The translations under genes and the position numbers were made by a program. Below the pieces are notes generated by a model. That model saw nothing but the letters and a program-made list of their open reading frames with translations, was not told where the DNA came from and ran no database searches. Shown piece by piece: positions 26,450 through 35,907 of a DNA stretch of 64,000 nt. Positions within the stretch are counted from its first letter, which is position 1; every line of letters starts with the position of its first letter. Source of the DNA: Spartobacteria bacterium (GTDB lineage Bacteria; Verrucomicrobiota; Verrucomicrobiia; Chthoniobacterales; UBA10450); assembly GCA_003167555.1 (NCBI GenBank), contig PMSN01000023.1:281906-345905 (forward strand), written 5' to 3'.

Positions 26450-26490
26450 CGTCGTCAGCCCTTCATGAGTGGAAAATCCGCGTATTAATA

Positions 26491-26510
26491 AGTCAATAAA
26501 CATATTGACT
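26491..26510. promoter_or_regulatory. Perfect 20-bp dyad AGTCAATA-AACA-TATTGACT
   Basis: Eight-base arms with a four-base centre, 37 bases before ATG 26548 of the DoxX-like gene and near TATTAATA, a possible promoter element. Shares half-site and total length with the dyad at 25772. Confidence 0.7.
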
Positions 26511-26547
26511 ATCTAGGATTGCGCGCCCAAATTCCCGATTCACCACC

Positions 26548-26970
26548 ATGAATACAACCTCGCATCCATCAAACGTTCCGGCTCTCGACGCCAGCGCGGC
26601 GTCGCCTGCCTATCAAGCATTCCGCCTTCTTCATCTCGGTTTTGTCGCAGCGCCGATCCTCGCCGGCCTCGACAAGTTTTTTCACCTCCTCGTGAACTGG
26701 GATCAGTACGTGCCCTCGGTCGTCGCGCGGATTTCGCCGATCGGCGTCCACCAGCTCATGATGATCGTCGGCGTCATTGAGATCGTCGCCGGCATCGGTG
26801 TCGCGCTTAAGCCGCGTCTCTTTGCCTATGTAGTCGCGGGTTGGCTCGTCCTCATCATAACCAACCTGCTTCTCATCCCGGGCTACTTCGACGTCGCCCT
26901 CCGCGATTTTGGCCTGTTCCTGGCCGCGCTGGCGCTGGCTCGTCTCAGCCGGCAATTTTCACGCGCCTGA
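26548..26970 (+). CDS. DoxX-like small membrane protein
   Basis: The 140-residue protein has about four hydrophobic helices (starting near residues 27, 67, 90 and 115), typical of the DoxX/DUF4870 group, which has no agreed biochemical role but is often linked with redox or thiol metabolism. The motif [18 protein letters not shown] in helix one is the usual DoxX opening. The dyad at 26491 immediately upstream places it under the SufR-like regulator. Confidence 0.7.
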   Translation: MNTTSHPSNVPALDASAASPAYQAFRLLHLGFVAAPILAGLDKFFHLLVNWDQYVPSVVARISPIGVHQLMMIVGVIEIVAGIGVALKPRLFAYVVAGWLVLIITNLLLIPGYFDVALRDFGLFLAALALARLSRQFSRA

Positions 26971-26998
26971 GTTCTCATTCCTCGTCACGCACTCCAAA

Positions 26999-27958
26999 AT
27001 GAATCAGCTCGAACAAATCAAGAAGTTCACGACCGTCGTCGCGGATACTGGGGACTTCGAATCGATCCGTCAGTTCGCGCCGACGGATGCGACGACGAAT
27101 CCGAGTCTGATTTACGCGGCCACGCAAAAAGAAAATTACAGTCACTTCCTCGACGAAGTGCTGACCGATCGCGAAAGCTCCGGGCTCACGGGAGCGGCGC
27201 AGATCGACGATATCATTGAGCATCTGCTGGTCCGCTTCGGCACCGCGATCCTGGAGATTGTGCCGGGACGCGTCTCCACGGAGACCGACGCACGCTTCTC
27301 CTTCGACGTGGCAGGCTCGATCGAGAAAGCGCGGCGTCTGGTGAAGCTCTACAAAGAACAGGGCATCGTCCGCGAGCGCGTGCTAATCAAAATTGCGTCC
27401 ACGTGGGAAGGCATCGCAGCGGCAGAGCAACTGCACAAGGAGGGCATCAAGTGCAACATGACGCTGCTCTTCTCTCTCCCGCAGGCGGTGCGGGCCGCGG
27501 AAGCGAAGGTGCAACTCATCTCTCCGTTCGTCGGACGCATCTACGATTGGTTCAAAGCGGCCAACAAGCGCGATTACTCCGGCGCGGAAGATCCCGGCGT
27601 GCACTCCGTGCGCGAGATTTACACCTACTACAAAAAGTTCGGTTACGAGACCGAAGTGATGGGCGCCAGTTTCCGCAACACCGGCCAGATCCTCGAGCTC
27701 GCCGGTTGCGACCTTCTCACCATCAGTCCCGAATTGATGCAGGAGCTTTCCGAATCGGGCGAAGCAGTCGAGCGAAAGCTGAGTCCCGAACAAGCGAAGA
27801 GCGCGAACGTGAAGCGGCTCAATCTCGATGAGAAGAAGTTCCGGTTCCTCCTCAACGAAGACGCCATGGCCACGGAGAAAACCGCGGAAGGCATCCGGAA
27901 ATTCGCGGCCGACATCGTGAAGCTGGAGAAGCTCGTCGCCAGCAAACTCCACCGGTAG
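26999..27958 (+). CDS. tal: Transaldolase
   Basis: Transfers a dihydroxyacetone unit in the non-oxidative pentose phosphate pathway. ATG 26999 ([20 protein letters not shown]) gives 319 residues, the TalB length. Key places: DATTNPSLI, the Schiff-base lysine in [37 protein letters not shown] and [13 protein letters not shown]. The final codons CAC CGG are followed by TAG that belongs to the TAGCGGCGG repeat. It is the only sugar-phosphate gene in this stretch. Confidence 0.97.
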   Translation: MNQLEQIKKFTTVVADTGDFESIRQFAPTDATTNPSLIYAATQKENYSHFLDEVLTDRESSGLTGAAQIDDIIEHLLVRFGTAILEIVPGRVSTETDARFSFDVAGSIEKARRLVKLYKEQGIVRERVLIKIASTWEGIAAAEQLHKEGIKCNMTLLFSLPQAVRAAEAKVQLISPFVGRIYDWFKAANKRDYSGAEDPGVHSVREIYTYYKKFGYETEVMGASFRNTGQILELAGCDLLTISPELMQELSESGEAVERKLSPEQAKSANVKRLNLDEKKFRFLLNEDAMATEKTAEGIRKFAADIVKLEKLVASKLHR

Positions 27959-27976
27959 CGGCGGTCTCTGACCGCC
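27955..27976. repeat. Half copy of the TGTAGCGGCGGTCTCTGACC-type repeat
   Basis: TAGCGGCGGTCTCTGACCGC then C, itself an internal hairpin; contains the stop codon of the transaldolase gene. A complete two-arm copy is at 42101 and another partial at 59041. Confidence 0.75.
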
Positions 27977-27990
27977 AGATTCGTTGTGCG

Positions 27991-30129
27991 CTATTTCTTC
28001 GCGGTCATCCCGAGTTGCGCGAAGAGAAACGAATAGACGTCCGAGAGCTGCTTGATCCGCTCGCTCAGCGCGGTGCCGATTCCATGACCAGCGCTCGAGC
28101 TGGTTCGCAGCAAAATCGGCTTGTCGGATTTATTCGCCTCCTCCAGACGCGCGATCATTTTTCTCGAATGATACGGCGCGACGCGTCCGTCGTTCGCCCC
28201 CGTCAACATCAGGATCGCGGGATATTTCGTGCCGTCGACGACGTGATGATAAGGCGAGTAAGCGTAGAGCGCCTTGAACTGCTCCGGGTCCTTCACCGTC
28301 CCGAACTCGGTCACGTTGAACGCGCCGTTCGGCGCCAGCTCGACGCGCAGCATGTCGTAAATGCCCACCGATGACACGACCGCACGCATCAGCTCGGGAT
28401 GTTGCGTGATGAGCGCGCCCATGAGCAGGCCGCCGTTGCTCCCGCCCTGGAACGCGAGCTTCTGCGGGTTCGTCCATTTTTGCTTGATCAAGTATTCCGC
28501 GGCCGCCGCGAAATCATCGAACACGTTCTGCTTCTTCGTCAGGTTTCCGGCCTTGTGCCACTCTTCGCCGAACTCGCCGCCGCCGCGGATGTTCGCCACG
28601 ACATAAACGCCGCCGCGATCGAACCAGAGGCGTCGCACGAAATCAAAGTTCGGCGACATGCTGACGCCGTAGCCGCCGTACCCGTAAAGCAGCGTCGGAT
28701 TCTGCCCGTCCAGTTTCGTCCCTTTCTTGCGCACGATGTTGAGCGGAATCCTAGTGCCGTCCTTCGAAGTCGCGGACTCGCGTGTCACTTCGATGTCGTC
28801 GAACGAAACGGGCGAAGTCCCGGCCAGCGCCGTCTTGACCGGTTCAGGTTTCCCCTCGACGCAATGGAACCAGCTCGACGGCTCGGTGTAATTGGCCGCG
28901 CGAAAGAGCAGCGAATTATCCTCGAGCGCCAGCATTCCCTGCACGGCGGAGATTTTTGGAATCGGGATGAGTTGCTCGCCTTTGCCGTCCAGGCCGAAGC
29001 GCCGGATTTGCGACGGACCGCCGAGCAAATCCTCGACGTAAAGCGCCTTCGCCGTCGGCACCATTCCTTCGATGACCGCGTCGCTCGCCGGCACGATCGC
29101 CGTCGCGCTCGCCAGCTCCGGTTTATCGAGCGGCATCCGGAGAATCTTGCCGTGCGGCGCATTTTCTCGCGAAAGCAGATAGAGCGCGTTATCGCGCCCG
29201 ATCCGCGCCTGCTTCACCTGATCGCTGAACTGCGTGAGCTGTTTCCAGTTTCCATCGGCCCCGAGCAGATACTGCGCGACCTCGCCGCCGTCGCCATTCC
29301 TGACCTCGGCGATGATTATTTTTCCGTCGCGCGACGACTCCAGCGCGATCTCGGCGATCCGCGGAAAGTCTTTGCCGGCCGAATAAGTGTCGTTCGCATC
29401 CGGCGTCCCGAGTTTATGAAAATAAATCTGCTGATAAAAATTCAGATCGCTGTCGGGCCGCTCGCCCTTTCTCGGGTAACGCGTGTAGTAAACGCCCGAG
29501 CCATCCGCATTCCACGCCGCGCTCCCGGCGGCCGTCGCATATTGCACGTGCGCGATCGTGTCCGGCAGCGCCTTCCCCGTCGCCACCTCGTAGAAATGCA
29601 GCGACCCATCTTCGCTGCCGCCCTGCGAAAGCGAAACCGCCACCATCTTCCCATCGGCCGACGGCACAAACCAATCGATCGTCGTCAGGCCCTTGGCGTC
29701 CATCGCATTCGGATCGAGCAGCACCTTCTCCGATTTCAGATCGTCGGCCGAGGCGAGCGTCACCAGCATCGGTTGCTGTTTCGGCGGCTGGAATTTCATC
29801 GCGAACAAAACCCCTGGGCGCGAGACGAGCGATGAATAACTCGGTGAAGTTTTTGCGAACCACTCCGTCAATGTTTTCTCCACCGCCGCCCGATCCGACA
29901 GCTTGTCGAGATAAGCGCGCGTCCGCGCATTCCGCGCCTCCGACCACACTTTGACTTCCGCCGCGTCGTCCTGCTCGAGCCATTGATACGGATCTTCCAC
30001 TTTGACGCCCTGGTAGTCATCCGTCACCGACTTCTTCGGCGTCTTCACATCCGGCTCGGCCGCCGGCGCGCTGTTGAACGACAGCGCGAGCAAAGCGCCG
30101 ATCAAAAAAAGAGACGGTTTCATTTTCAT
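27991..30129 (-). CDS. Prolyl oligopeptidase (S9A), exported
   Basis: Cleaves after proline in short peptides. From ATG 30129 (MKMKPSLFLIGALLAL) 712 residues: signal peptide (cleavage near residue 23), S9 N-terminal propeller (DDYQGVKVEDPYQWLE) and the alpha/beta hydrolase with nucleophile Ser in QGGSNGGLLMGALI, Asp in LTGANDGRVAP and His in SSAGHGIG. The GGEFGEEWHKAG segment is typical of S9A. The frame is open to 30360, but that part overlaps repeats. It is the first of three S9 peptidases in the window. Confidence 0.95.
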   Translation of the reverse strand: MKMKPSLFLIGALLALSFNSAPAAEPDVKTPKKSVTDDYQGVKVEDPYQWLEQDDAAEVKVWSEARNARTRAYLDKLSDRAAVEKTLTEWFAKTSPSYSSLVSRPGVLFAMKFQPPKQQPMLVTLASADDLKSEKVLLDPNAMDAKGLTTIDWFVPSADGKMVAVSLSQGGSEDGSLHFYEVATGKALPDTIAHVQYATAAGSAAWNADGSGVYYTRYPRKGERPDSDLNFYQQIYFHKLGTPDANDTYSAGKDFPRIAEIALESSRDGKIIIAEVRNGDGGEVAQYLLGADGNWKQLTQFSDQVKQARIGRDNALYLLSRENAPHGKILRMPLDKPELASATAIVPASDAVIEGMVPTAKALYVEDLLGGPSQIRRFGLDGKGEQLIPIPKISAVQGMLALEDNSLLFRAANYTEPSSWFHCVEGKPEPVKTALAGTSPVSFDDIEVTRESATSKDGTRIPLNIVRKKGTKLDGQNPTLLYGYGGYGVSMSPNFDFVRRLWFDRGGVYVVANIRGGGEFGEEWHKAGNLTKKQNVFDDFAAAAEYLIKQKWTNPQKLAFQGGSNGGLLMGALITQHPELMRAVVSSVGIYDMLRVELAPNGAFNVTEFGTVKDPEQFKALYAYSPYHHVVDGTKYPAILMLTGANDGRVAPYHSRKMIARLEEANKSDKPILLRTSSSAGHGIGTALSERIKQLSDVYSFLFAQLGMTAKK

Positions 30130-30182
30130 AGCGGAAGCGAGAATGCCCGTTAGGCCGCGCCCCTTGCAATCGATTTCAGATT

Positions 30183-30264
30183 CAGCCACGGATAGACACA
30201 GATTTTCACGAATGCAGAAATCCTTCCTCCCTACCTGTGTTTCATTTGTGTGAATCTGTGGCCC
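30183..30264. repeat. CACAGATT-type inverted repeat
   Basis: Arms CAGCCACGGATAGACACAGATT... and ...GTGTGAATCTGTGGC. Related in words, not position, to the repeats at 12598 and 31961. Between divergent genes. Confidence 0.65.
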
Positions 30265-30372
30265 CATTTCCTCTGGCCCGTAAGAGAAGGCTCGACTTCC
30301 TCGACCGGATTTGATTAGAAAGGCCGCATGGCCACGTGCCATAGCCATTCCAGGCCTCAACTTCGTTTGCCT

Positions 30373-31062
30373 ATGAAACGGTTGATCTCATTGCTCGTCG
30401 TTTTGGCCGCAGTGCCCGCCAATGCTGAGGAAACGCTGCCGTTCAAGGAAGAGCTGGTAAGCACCGCCGCCGCGCAGGTGAAAGGCGTCGTGGTGGCGAT
30501 TGACGAGGCGTTCGCGCTTCAAAATGAGAACACGGCGCCGGACGCGCCCTTCACGATCATCGTCCCGACTGGCAAGAACCTTATCTTTCTTCCCGGCGGC
30601 AAGAAGACGGGCGCGACCGAGCTGATTCAGCTCTCTACCGCCGCGCCGGACAAGCATTGCATCGAGTCGCTTCGCCTCGCGAGCCTGTCGGTCCCGCTGC
30701 AACCCGATCCCGCCGACCGGCTGAAGCTTTGCGCCGAGACACTCAAGACCCAGGCGCTTGCTCTCGCGACGAAGGATTACAAAGAAGTTCTCTTGATCGA
30801 AACCTACGCGACCAAGATCGGCGGCAACGACGCCGTCTGTCTCCACGCGCAAATGACGAAGCCCGGCACGGGCGAGCATTACGTCATGAAGCTGGCCGGC
30901 ATCCTGCATCCGACGCAAAAAGGCGGCGTGCTCGCGTCACTCACGGCCGACACGAAGCTGAGCGAGATCAAGCGGCCCGAAGACCTTTCTTCCAAGGGCC
31001 TCGGGCTCGTCATTCTGCACTCGATCAAATTCGTCGAAGCCAAAACCATCGCGAAGCCTTAA
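30373..31062 (+). CDS. Exported protein of unknown function (229 aa)
   Basis: From ATG 30373 the product has a signal peptide (MKRLISLLVVLAAVPANA, cleavage after residue 18) and a soluble mature part of 211 residues. I do not recognise the family; it has four cysteines in the centre (HCIESL, KLCAETL, AVCLHAQ and more), which may form disulphides, and few charged clusters. Divergent from the prolyl oligopeptidase. Because the frame is long, ordered and preceded by a good export signal, it is likely real. Confidence 0.7.
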   Translation: MKRLISLLVVLAAVPANAEETLPFKEELVSTAAAQVKGVVVAIDEAFALQNENTAPDAPFTIIVPTGKNLIFLPGGKKTGATELIQLSTAAPDKHCIESLRLASLSVPLQPDPADRLKLCAETLKTQALALATKDYKEVLLIETYATKIGGNDAVCLHAQMTKPGTGEHYVMKLAGILHPTQKGGVLASLTADTKLSEIKRPEDLSSKGLGLVILHSIKFVEAKTIAKP

Positions 31063-31079
31063 CTGGCAGAGCGAAGACC

Positions 31080-31143
31080 TCGCACAAAGATCACGAAGGA
31101 CACAAAGACTTCCTTTGTGAAACGTCGTGCCCGCCGTGTGAGC
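31080..31143. repeat. CACAAAG-type degenerate repeat
   Basis: Arms TCGCACAAAGATCACGAAGG and CGTCGTGCCCGCCGTGTGAGC pair loosely. At the convergent 3' ends of the genes at 30373 and 31146. Confidence 0.55.
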
Positions 31144-31145
31144 TC

Positions 31146-31457
31146 CTACCGCCCGCGCCAGTGGCGGAGAATGCGATGCAGCGGAACGGCGGTGGCGTGT
31201 TCGCTCGTGGTCTCGACTAGCTCGCGACAGCGCAATTTCTCCAGCGCGGTTTGCACAGCGCTTTTCGAAGGGCCGGTCGCTTCAGCGAGCATGCGGAGAC
31301 TCGCAGAAACCGGTTTCCATTTCCTGCGCGCGGCTTGGCCATAGAGATGGAGATAGACAAGATATGTAGCGGGCTGGCGATCGTGGCCGACGATATCACG
31401 CATCAGGACATCGAAGACGTAGTCATCGACCGGGATGGTTTTGCGAAAGCGGGGCAC
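31146..31457 (-). CDS. Small winged-helix DNA-binding protein (103 aa)
   Basis: From GTG 31457 the protein has a basic N-terminus (MPRFRKTIPVDDYVFDVLMRD), a helical bundle (RQPATYLVYLHLYG) and an HTH that matches a winged helix (VSASLRMLAEATGPSKSAVQ with recognition helix ALEKLRCRELVE). It resembles helix-turn-helix proteins found alone in verrucomicrobial and acidobacterial genomes. Target unknown. Confidence 0.7.
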   Translation of the reverse strand: MPRFRKTIPVDDYVFDVLMRDIVGHDRQPATYLVYLHLYGQAARRKWKPVSASLRMLAEATGPSKSAVQTALEKLRCRELVETTSEHATAVPLHRILRHWRGR

Positions 31458-31576
31458 GGCGGCAGAAAGTAGAAAACGGTTTATCAGCTATACCGATAAA
31501 CGGACAAGACTATTCGCGCTGAAACGCAGAGCGGCGCTGGACGTTCGAGCGGAAGGCGACTAACGCTCGGGGCACC

Positions 31577-31942
31577 ATGATCAAACAAATCAAATTCGTC
31601 AGCATTCCAGTCGCCGATCAGAACCGGGCGCTGGATTTTTATACGGAGAAACTCGGGTTCACCATCATCACCGATCAGCCGTTTGATGAGAAACAACGCT
31701 GGATCGAGTTGCGCGTGCCGAAGGCCGAGACGCGGGTGGTACTCTTTACCGCTGAGGGAGAAGAGAAGCGGATCGGCTCGATGATGCCGATGTCTTACGC
31801 GTGCGACGACATCGATAAGACCTACGAAGAACTGAAAGGGCGCGGCGTCGAGTTTGAAGGCCCGCCCCAGAAACAGCCCTGGGGCAAGTACGCGATGTTC
31901 AAGGACAGCGAGGGCAATCGCTTTGTGCTCTCGGCGGACTAG
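31577..31942 (+). CDS. VOC-superfamily (glyoxalase/bleomycin-resistance-like) protein
   Basis: The 121-residue protein shows the paired beta-alpha-beta-beta-beta modules of the VOC fold: KFVSIPVADQNRALDFYTEK at the start and MFKDSEGNRFVLS at the end, with MSYACDDIDKTYEEL between. Substrate cannot be read; many such proteins act on aromatic or glutathione-linked compounds. It stands as a single gene between two repeats. Confidence 0.85.
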   Translation: MIKQIKFVSIPVADQNRALDFYTEKLGFTIITDQPFDEKQRWIELRVPKAETRVVLFTAEGEEKRIGSMMPMSYACDDIDKTYEELKGRGVEFEGPPQKQPWGKYAMFKDSEGNRFVLSAD

Positions 31943-31960
31943 CCCGGCAGAGCCGGAAGA

Positions 31961-32050
31961 CCTCACCCAAAGGACACGGAGGAACACAACGGAAGCTGGA
32001 GTTTAATCTTACCGAGATTCTTTTGTGAACCTCTGTGCCCTTTGGGTGAG
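31961..32050. repeat. CCTCACCCAAAGG-type inverted repeat
   Basis: Arms CCTCACCCAAAGGACACGGA and AACCTCTGTGCCCTTTGGGT. It separates the convergent VOC and S9 peptidase genes. Confidence 0.7.
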
Positions 32051-32055
32051 ATGAA

Positions 32056-34095
32056 TTACGGCGCGTTGGATTTCGCGGGCTTGATCCACTTCGCGTACCA
32101 ATCGAGGTAACGCTTGTAGCGGTCGATGATGTAGCTCGGCTTTTTGAGGCCGTGGTTTTGACCGGGATAAATTACCAATTCGGTCGGCACGCCCTGGCTG
32201 CGCAAGGCCTGATACATCTGCTCGGTGTTAAGCAGCGGCACGTTGAAATCGTTTTCGCCGCAGAGGAACAGCGTCGGTGTTTTGATTTTGTCGGCGTGGA
32301 GAAACGGATAGGAAATGCGCATCCACGTCTCCGCGTTTTTCCACGGGACACCGAGTTCGTTCTCGTAATCGAGGATGTACTGGTCGGTGCCGTAACCGGC
32401 GAGCACATTTGAGATCGACGCGCCGCTCGTGGCGGCTTTGAAGCGCGTCGTCGTCGCGATGAGGTAATTCGTGGAAATGCCGCCGTAACTCCAGCCGCCA
32501 ACGCCGAGTCGGTCGGGATCGGCCAGGCCGCGCGTGATCGCGTCGTCGACGGCGGCGAGATCGTCTTCGACATCGCGATGACCCCAATCGGCGAAGATGC
32601 CCATGGCGAATTTTTCGCCGCGGCCGGTGGAGCCGCGCGGGTTCGGCATGATGACGGTGTAGCCGTTCGCCGCGAAGAGCTGCGCGTCGAAGCTGAACTC
32701 GCAAGCGTATTGCGATTGCGGCCCACCGTGCGGCCGGAGGAGCGCGGGTGGTTTCGTTCCCGCAGCGGGTGGATCGAGTGGATTCACGATGAAGCCGTGG
32801 ACTTCAGTGCCGTCCGCGCTTTTGAATTTCGTTTCATCGACGCGTGCAAGCCGGAGATCCTTCATGAATGCTTCGGTCTGCTTCGTGAGATCGCGGAGAT
32901 TATCTTTCTCCACGGCAAAGATTTCGTAGGGGCGGGCGGGTGTGCTCGCGCGCACGACGATTTTGCCGTCGTGGCTCACATCATACGCCGTCACTTTCCG
33001 CCGGCCGGTCGTGACAGGCTGGGGCGCGCCTCCATCGACCGGCACGCGCGTGAGATGCTCGGCGCCATCATCTTCCACAACCGCGAAGACCCACTTGCCA
33101 TCCGGCGCCCAATGCGGCTGGACGACGTTGCGATCGAGTTTCTCCGTCAGAACCTTCGCCGGCCCGCCCGCCGCCGGGATGATCGCGAGCGAGTGGACCG
33201 CATATTCGATTTTCTTCGGATCGCCCCCATGAATGTAAGCGATCCATTTCCCATCCGGACTCCAGGCCGGTGCGCTCGACCAGTCCGGCTGCGGATCGGC
33301 CTCGGGCGAAGTCGTGAGCTGGCGCTCCTTCGCGCCGGGTTGCGCCCCGATGACATAGACATCCCAATTGTCGTGGCGATCCGGGTCGTCGCCGCGCTTC
33401 GTCACAAACGCGATCTCGTTTCCGTCGGGCGACCACGCTGGCAAAAGATCGTCATGCCCGCCGGAAGTGAGCGGCTCGATCTTACGACTCGTTAGGTCGA
33501 GCAATTGCAGGTGCGAATGGCGATCGGTCAGATAGCCGTCGATGTCCTTCTTGAAAAAGAGGCGATCGATCACCAGCGGAGGAACGGTCTTCTTCTCTTT
33601 TTCTTTCTTCTCCGGTTCGCGCGGATCGCGATCGGGGACGACGAGCGCGATCCGCTTCGAATCCGGCGACCAGGCGAAATCGTCGACGCCGGCTTTCGCG
33701 TCGGTGAGTTTCTCGGCTTCGCCGCCGCCGCTCGAGAGAATCCAAAGCTGATCGTTCTCGTTGTCGTCTTCGCGGCCGGAAAGGAACGCGATCCATTTTC
33801 CATCCGGACTCCACCGCGGATGTTTCTGGCCTTTGTTTCCGAAAGTGAGAGCGCGATTTTCCGATCCGTCCCACTTCGCCAGCCAGAGATTGCCGGGGCG
33901 CTTGTCCTTTTCCATGTCCGCGACTTTGACGACGTAGACGACAAAGTTGCCATCGGGCGAAATGTTCGGCTCGTCGACGTCGCGCAACGCGGCCCAGTCT
34001 TCCGCCTTTAATATTCGCGGCGTGTCGGCCGCCAGCGAGATCTTCGCAACGCATGCGATGACCGCGAAGAGCACCGATGCGATGACGCGCCGCAT
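32056..34095 (-). CDS. S9 peptidase (acylaminoacyl/dipeptidyl type), exported
   Basis: Secreted serine peptidase of 679 residues. Signal peptide at residues 1-22, WD40-like propeller blades with repeated SPDGKWIA and PRWSPDG words through residue 400, then the alpha/beta hydrolase with GVGGWSYGGISTNYL (nucleophile Ser), a catalytic Asp in LFLCGENDFNVPLL and His in YPGQNHGLK. The blade signature PRWSPDGKWIAFLSGRED is typical of DPP IV/AARE-like enzymes. The helicase gene ends 13 bases upstream, in the same direction. Confidence 0.95.
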   Translation of the reverse strand: MRRVIASVLFAVIACVAKISLAADTPRILKAEDWAALRDVDEPNISPDGNFVVYVVKVADMEKDKRPGNLWLAKWDGSENRALTFGNKGQKHPRWSPDGKWIAFLSGREDDNENDQLWILSSGGGEAEKLTDAKAGVDDFAWSPDSKRIALVVPDRDPREPEKKEKEKKTVPPLVIDRLFFKKDIDGYLTDRHSHLQLLDLTSRKIEPLTSGGHDDLLPAWSPDGNEIAFVTKRGDDPDRHDNWDVYVIGAQPGAKERQLTTSPEADPQPDWSSAPAWSPDGKWIAYIHGGDPKKIEYAVHSLAIIPAAGGPAKVLTEKLDRNVVQPHWAPDGKWVFAVVEDDGAEHLTRVPVDGGAPQPVTTGRRKVTAYDVSHDGKIVVRASTPARPYEIFAVEKDNLRDLTKQTEAFMKDLRLARVDETKFKSADGTEVHGFIVNPLDPPAAGTKPPALLRPHGGPQSQYACEFSFDAQLFAANGYTVIMPNPRGSTGRGEKFAMGIFADWGHRDVEDDLAAVDDAITRGLADPDRLGVGGWSYGGISTNYLIATTTRFKAATSGASISNVLAGYGTDQYILDYENELGVPWKNAETWMRISYPFLHADKIKTPTLFLCGENDFNVPLLNTEQMYQALRSQGVPTELVIYPGQNHGLKKPSYIIDRYKRYLDWYAKWIKPAKSNAP

Positions 34096-34108
34096 TTTTT
34101 CTCAGCTC

Positions 34109-35326
34109 TTACCGCCGGCGCCGGCCGAAGGAATACCCGCGATGGGTGCGGCCACCGCCGATGGAGCGCTTGCCGCCCTCGGCCGATTCGGGTTCGAACA
34201 GCGCGGTGTAAAGATACGGGAAGCCTTCCAGTTTAAGGCGCGGAATTTTTTGGCCCATGAAACGCTCGATCGCGTGCAACGAAGCGAGCTCCTCGCCGTT
34301 CATCAAAGTAAATGCGTCGCCGACATTTTGGGCGCGGCCCGTCCGGCCAATTCGATGCACGTAATCTTCCGGGTGCTCCGGCACGTCGTAATTGATGACG
34401 TGACTCACGCCGGCGATGTCGATGCCGCGCGCGGCAATGTCGGTCGCCACCATGATCTCATACTTACCGCTCTTGAAACCTTCGAGCGCTTCCACTCGCT
34501 CGCGCTGCGTCCTATTCGAATGCATGACGGCCACGGAATGTTTGCCCGCTTTCAACTTCACCGCGATTTTGTCCGCGCCATGTTTGGTCCGGCTGAAGAT
34601 CAATGCGCTGTCGAAATTCGTCCGCTCGAGCAGCGCCATGAGCAGATCGAATTTCTGCTCGGCCGCGACCGGATAAACCGCATGCGTGACCGTCTCGGCC
34701 GGCGAGCGGCGGACGCCGATCTCGACTAGTTCCGGTTCCCGCAGGACCCAGGCGGCGAGGCGCTCTATTTCCGGCGGCAACGTCGCGGAGAAAAGCAGCG
34801 TCTGGCGATCGGTGGAAATTTGTTCGACGATCCGGCGCACGTCGGGGAGAAAACCCATATCGAGCATGCGATCGACTTCATCGAGGACGAGGATGCTGAC
34901 GTGCCGGAAATTGAGCGAACCTTGCTCGAGCAAATCGAGCAGGCGGCCCGGTGTCGCTGTGACGATATCCATCCCGCGCGCGGCTTCTTCGCGCTGCTTG
35001 CCGTAGCCGACGCCGCCGTGCACGACGGAGACACGCAGATCGGTGAAGCGACCGTAATCGCGAAAGGCGGTTTCGACTTGAGCGGCCAGCTCGCGCGTGG
35101 GTTCGAGGATGAGGCAGCGGAAATTACCGTGCTTCGCGAGGAGCGTGAGGATGGGGAGCGCGAACGCGGCGGTCTTGCCGGTGCCGGTTTGGGCAGTGCC
35201 GATCAGGTCCTTGCCGGCCAGAACAATCGGAAAGGCGCGCAGTTGGATTGGCGTGGGCTCGGTAAATCCCATCGCCTGGGTGCCGCGCACCACTTCGGGC
35301 GAGAGGCCAAAATCTTTAAATGACAC
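34109..35326 (-). CDS. DEAD-box-type RNA helicase (RhlE-like), motif II reads DEVD
   Basis: ATP-dependent RNA helicase of 405 residues. Motifs in order: Q motif FTEPTPIQ, Walker A AQTGTGKTA, PTRELAAQ, TPGRLLD, VLDEVDRMLDMGF, SATLP, ALIFSRTKHGADK, ATDIAARGIDI and HRIGRTGRA. Motif II is DEVD instead of DEAD; the variant is seen in other active helicases. A basic tail of about 35 residues (RSIGGGRTHRGYSFGRRRR) may bind RNA. Relatives act in ribosome assembly and mRNA decay. Possibly cotranscribed with the S9 peptidase, though the functions are unrelated. Confidence 0.95.
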   Translation of the reverse strand: MSFKDFGLSPEVVRGTQAMGFTEPTPIQLRAFPIVLAGKDLIGTAQTGTGKTAAFALPILTLLAKHGNFRCLILEPTRELAAQVETAFRDYGRFTDLRVSVVHGGVGYGKQREEAARGMDIVTATPGRLLDLLEQGSLNFRHVSILVLDEVDRMLDMGFLPDVRRIVEQISTDRQTLLFSATLPPEIERLAAWVLREPELVEIGVRRSPAETVTHAVYPVAAEQKFDLLMALLERTNFDSALIFSRTKHGADKIAVKLKAGKHSVAVMHSNRTQRERVEALEGFKSGKYEIMVATDIAARGIDIAGVSHVINYDVPEHPEDYVHRIGRTGRAQNVGDAFTLMNGEELASLHAIERFMGQKIPRLKLEGFPYLYTALFEPESAEGGKRSIGGGRTHRGYSFGRRRR

Positions 35327-35362
35327 GGCGACAGATTAGCTTGATTCTCAGGACACACAATT

Positions 35363-35448
35363 GGTGGATCGAGCGCTCCGCCGCTCGATGTTATTTAGGC
35401 GGCAAAATTGCATTTGTTTAGCATCGCCCGCGGAGCGGCCGATCCACC
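35363..35448. repeat. GGTGGATC-type inverted repeat
   Basis: Arms GGTGGATCGAGCGCTCCGCC and CGCGGAGCGGCCGATCCACC. Ends 7 bases before ATG 35456, so its hairpin would overlap the translation start of the phosphoesterase gene. Confidence 0.75.
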
Positions 35449-35455
35449 TCATAAG

Positions 35456-35896
35456 ATGAAAATCTTCGTCCTGGCCGACACGCACAATCATTTGCCGGCG
35501 AATATCGAGGTGCTGGCCGACGGCGCGGACGAAATCTGGCACCTCGGCGATGTCTGCGCGCCGAGCCTTTTGGAAACACTGGAGAATGTCGGTCCGCCAG
35601 TGACAATCGTGCGCGGAAATTGCGACAGCAATTTTGAATGGCCACTGGTCATCGATCTGAAGCGAAACGGCCTGTGTTTCCGGCTCGTGCATATCCCACC
35701 GGATCGCGCGCCGGAAAATATCGACGTCGTCCTCCACGGCCACACGCACGTGCCGCGAAATGAGCGGCGGGAGGGCGTGCTCTTTCTAAATCCGGGCTGC
35801 GTGACGCGGCCGAATCGGGGCGCGCCGGCGAGCGTCGCGAATCTCGAAATTGCGGAAGACGGAAAGCTGAACTGGCGAACGATCGCCTTGCGCTGA
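35456..35896 (+). CDS. YfcE/MJ0936-type metallophosphoesterase
   Basis: The 146-residue protein contains the compact calcineurin-like metal motifs: LADTHNH, LGDVCAP, VRGNCDSN and LHGHTHVP, with NPGC at the end. Such enzymes hydrolyse phosphodiesters; the natural substrate is not known. The start at 35456 follows the GGTGGATC repeat by 7 bases, which makes its mRNA leader very short and structured. Converges on rplQ over a palindrome. Confidence 0.92.
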   Translation: MKIFVLADTHNHLPANIEVLADGADEIWHLGDVCAPSLLETLENVGPPVTIVRGNCDSNFEWPLVIDLKRNGLCFRLVHIPPDRAPENIDVVLHGHTHVPRNERREGVLFLNPGCVTRPNRGAPASVANLEIAEDGKLNWRTIALR

Positions 35897-35907
35897 CTCC
35901 CGCAACC

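Noticed and set aside
28399..29835. 478-codon plus-strand frame opposite the prolyl oligopeptidase
   Set aside because: Shadow of a clear S9A gene; no domain recognisable.
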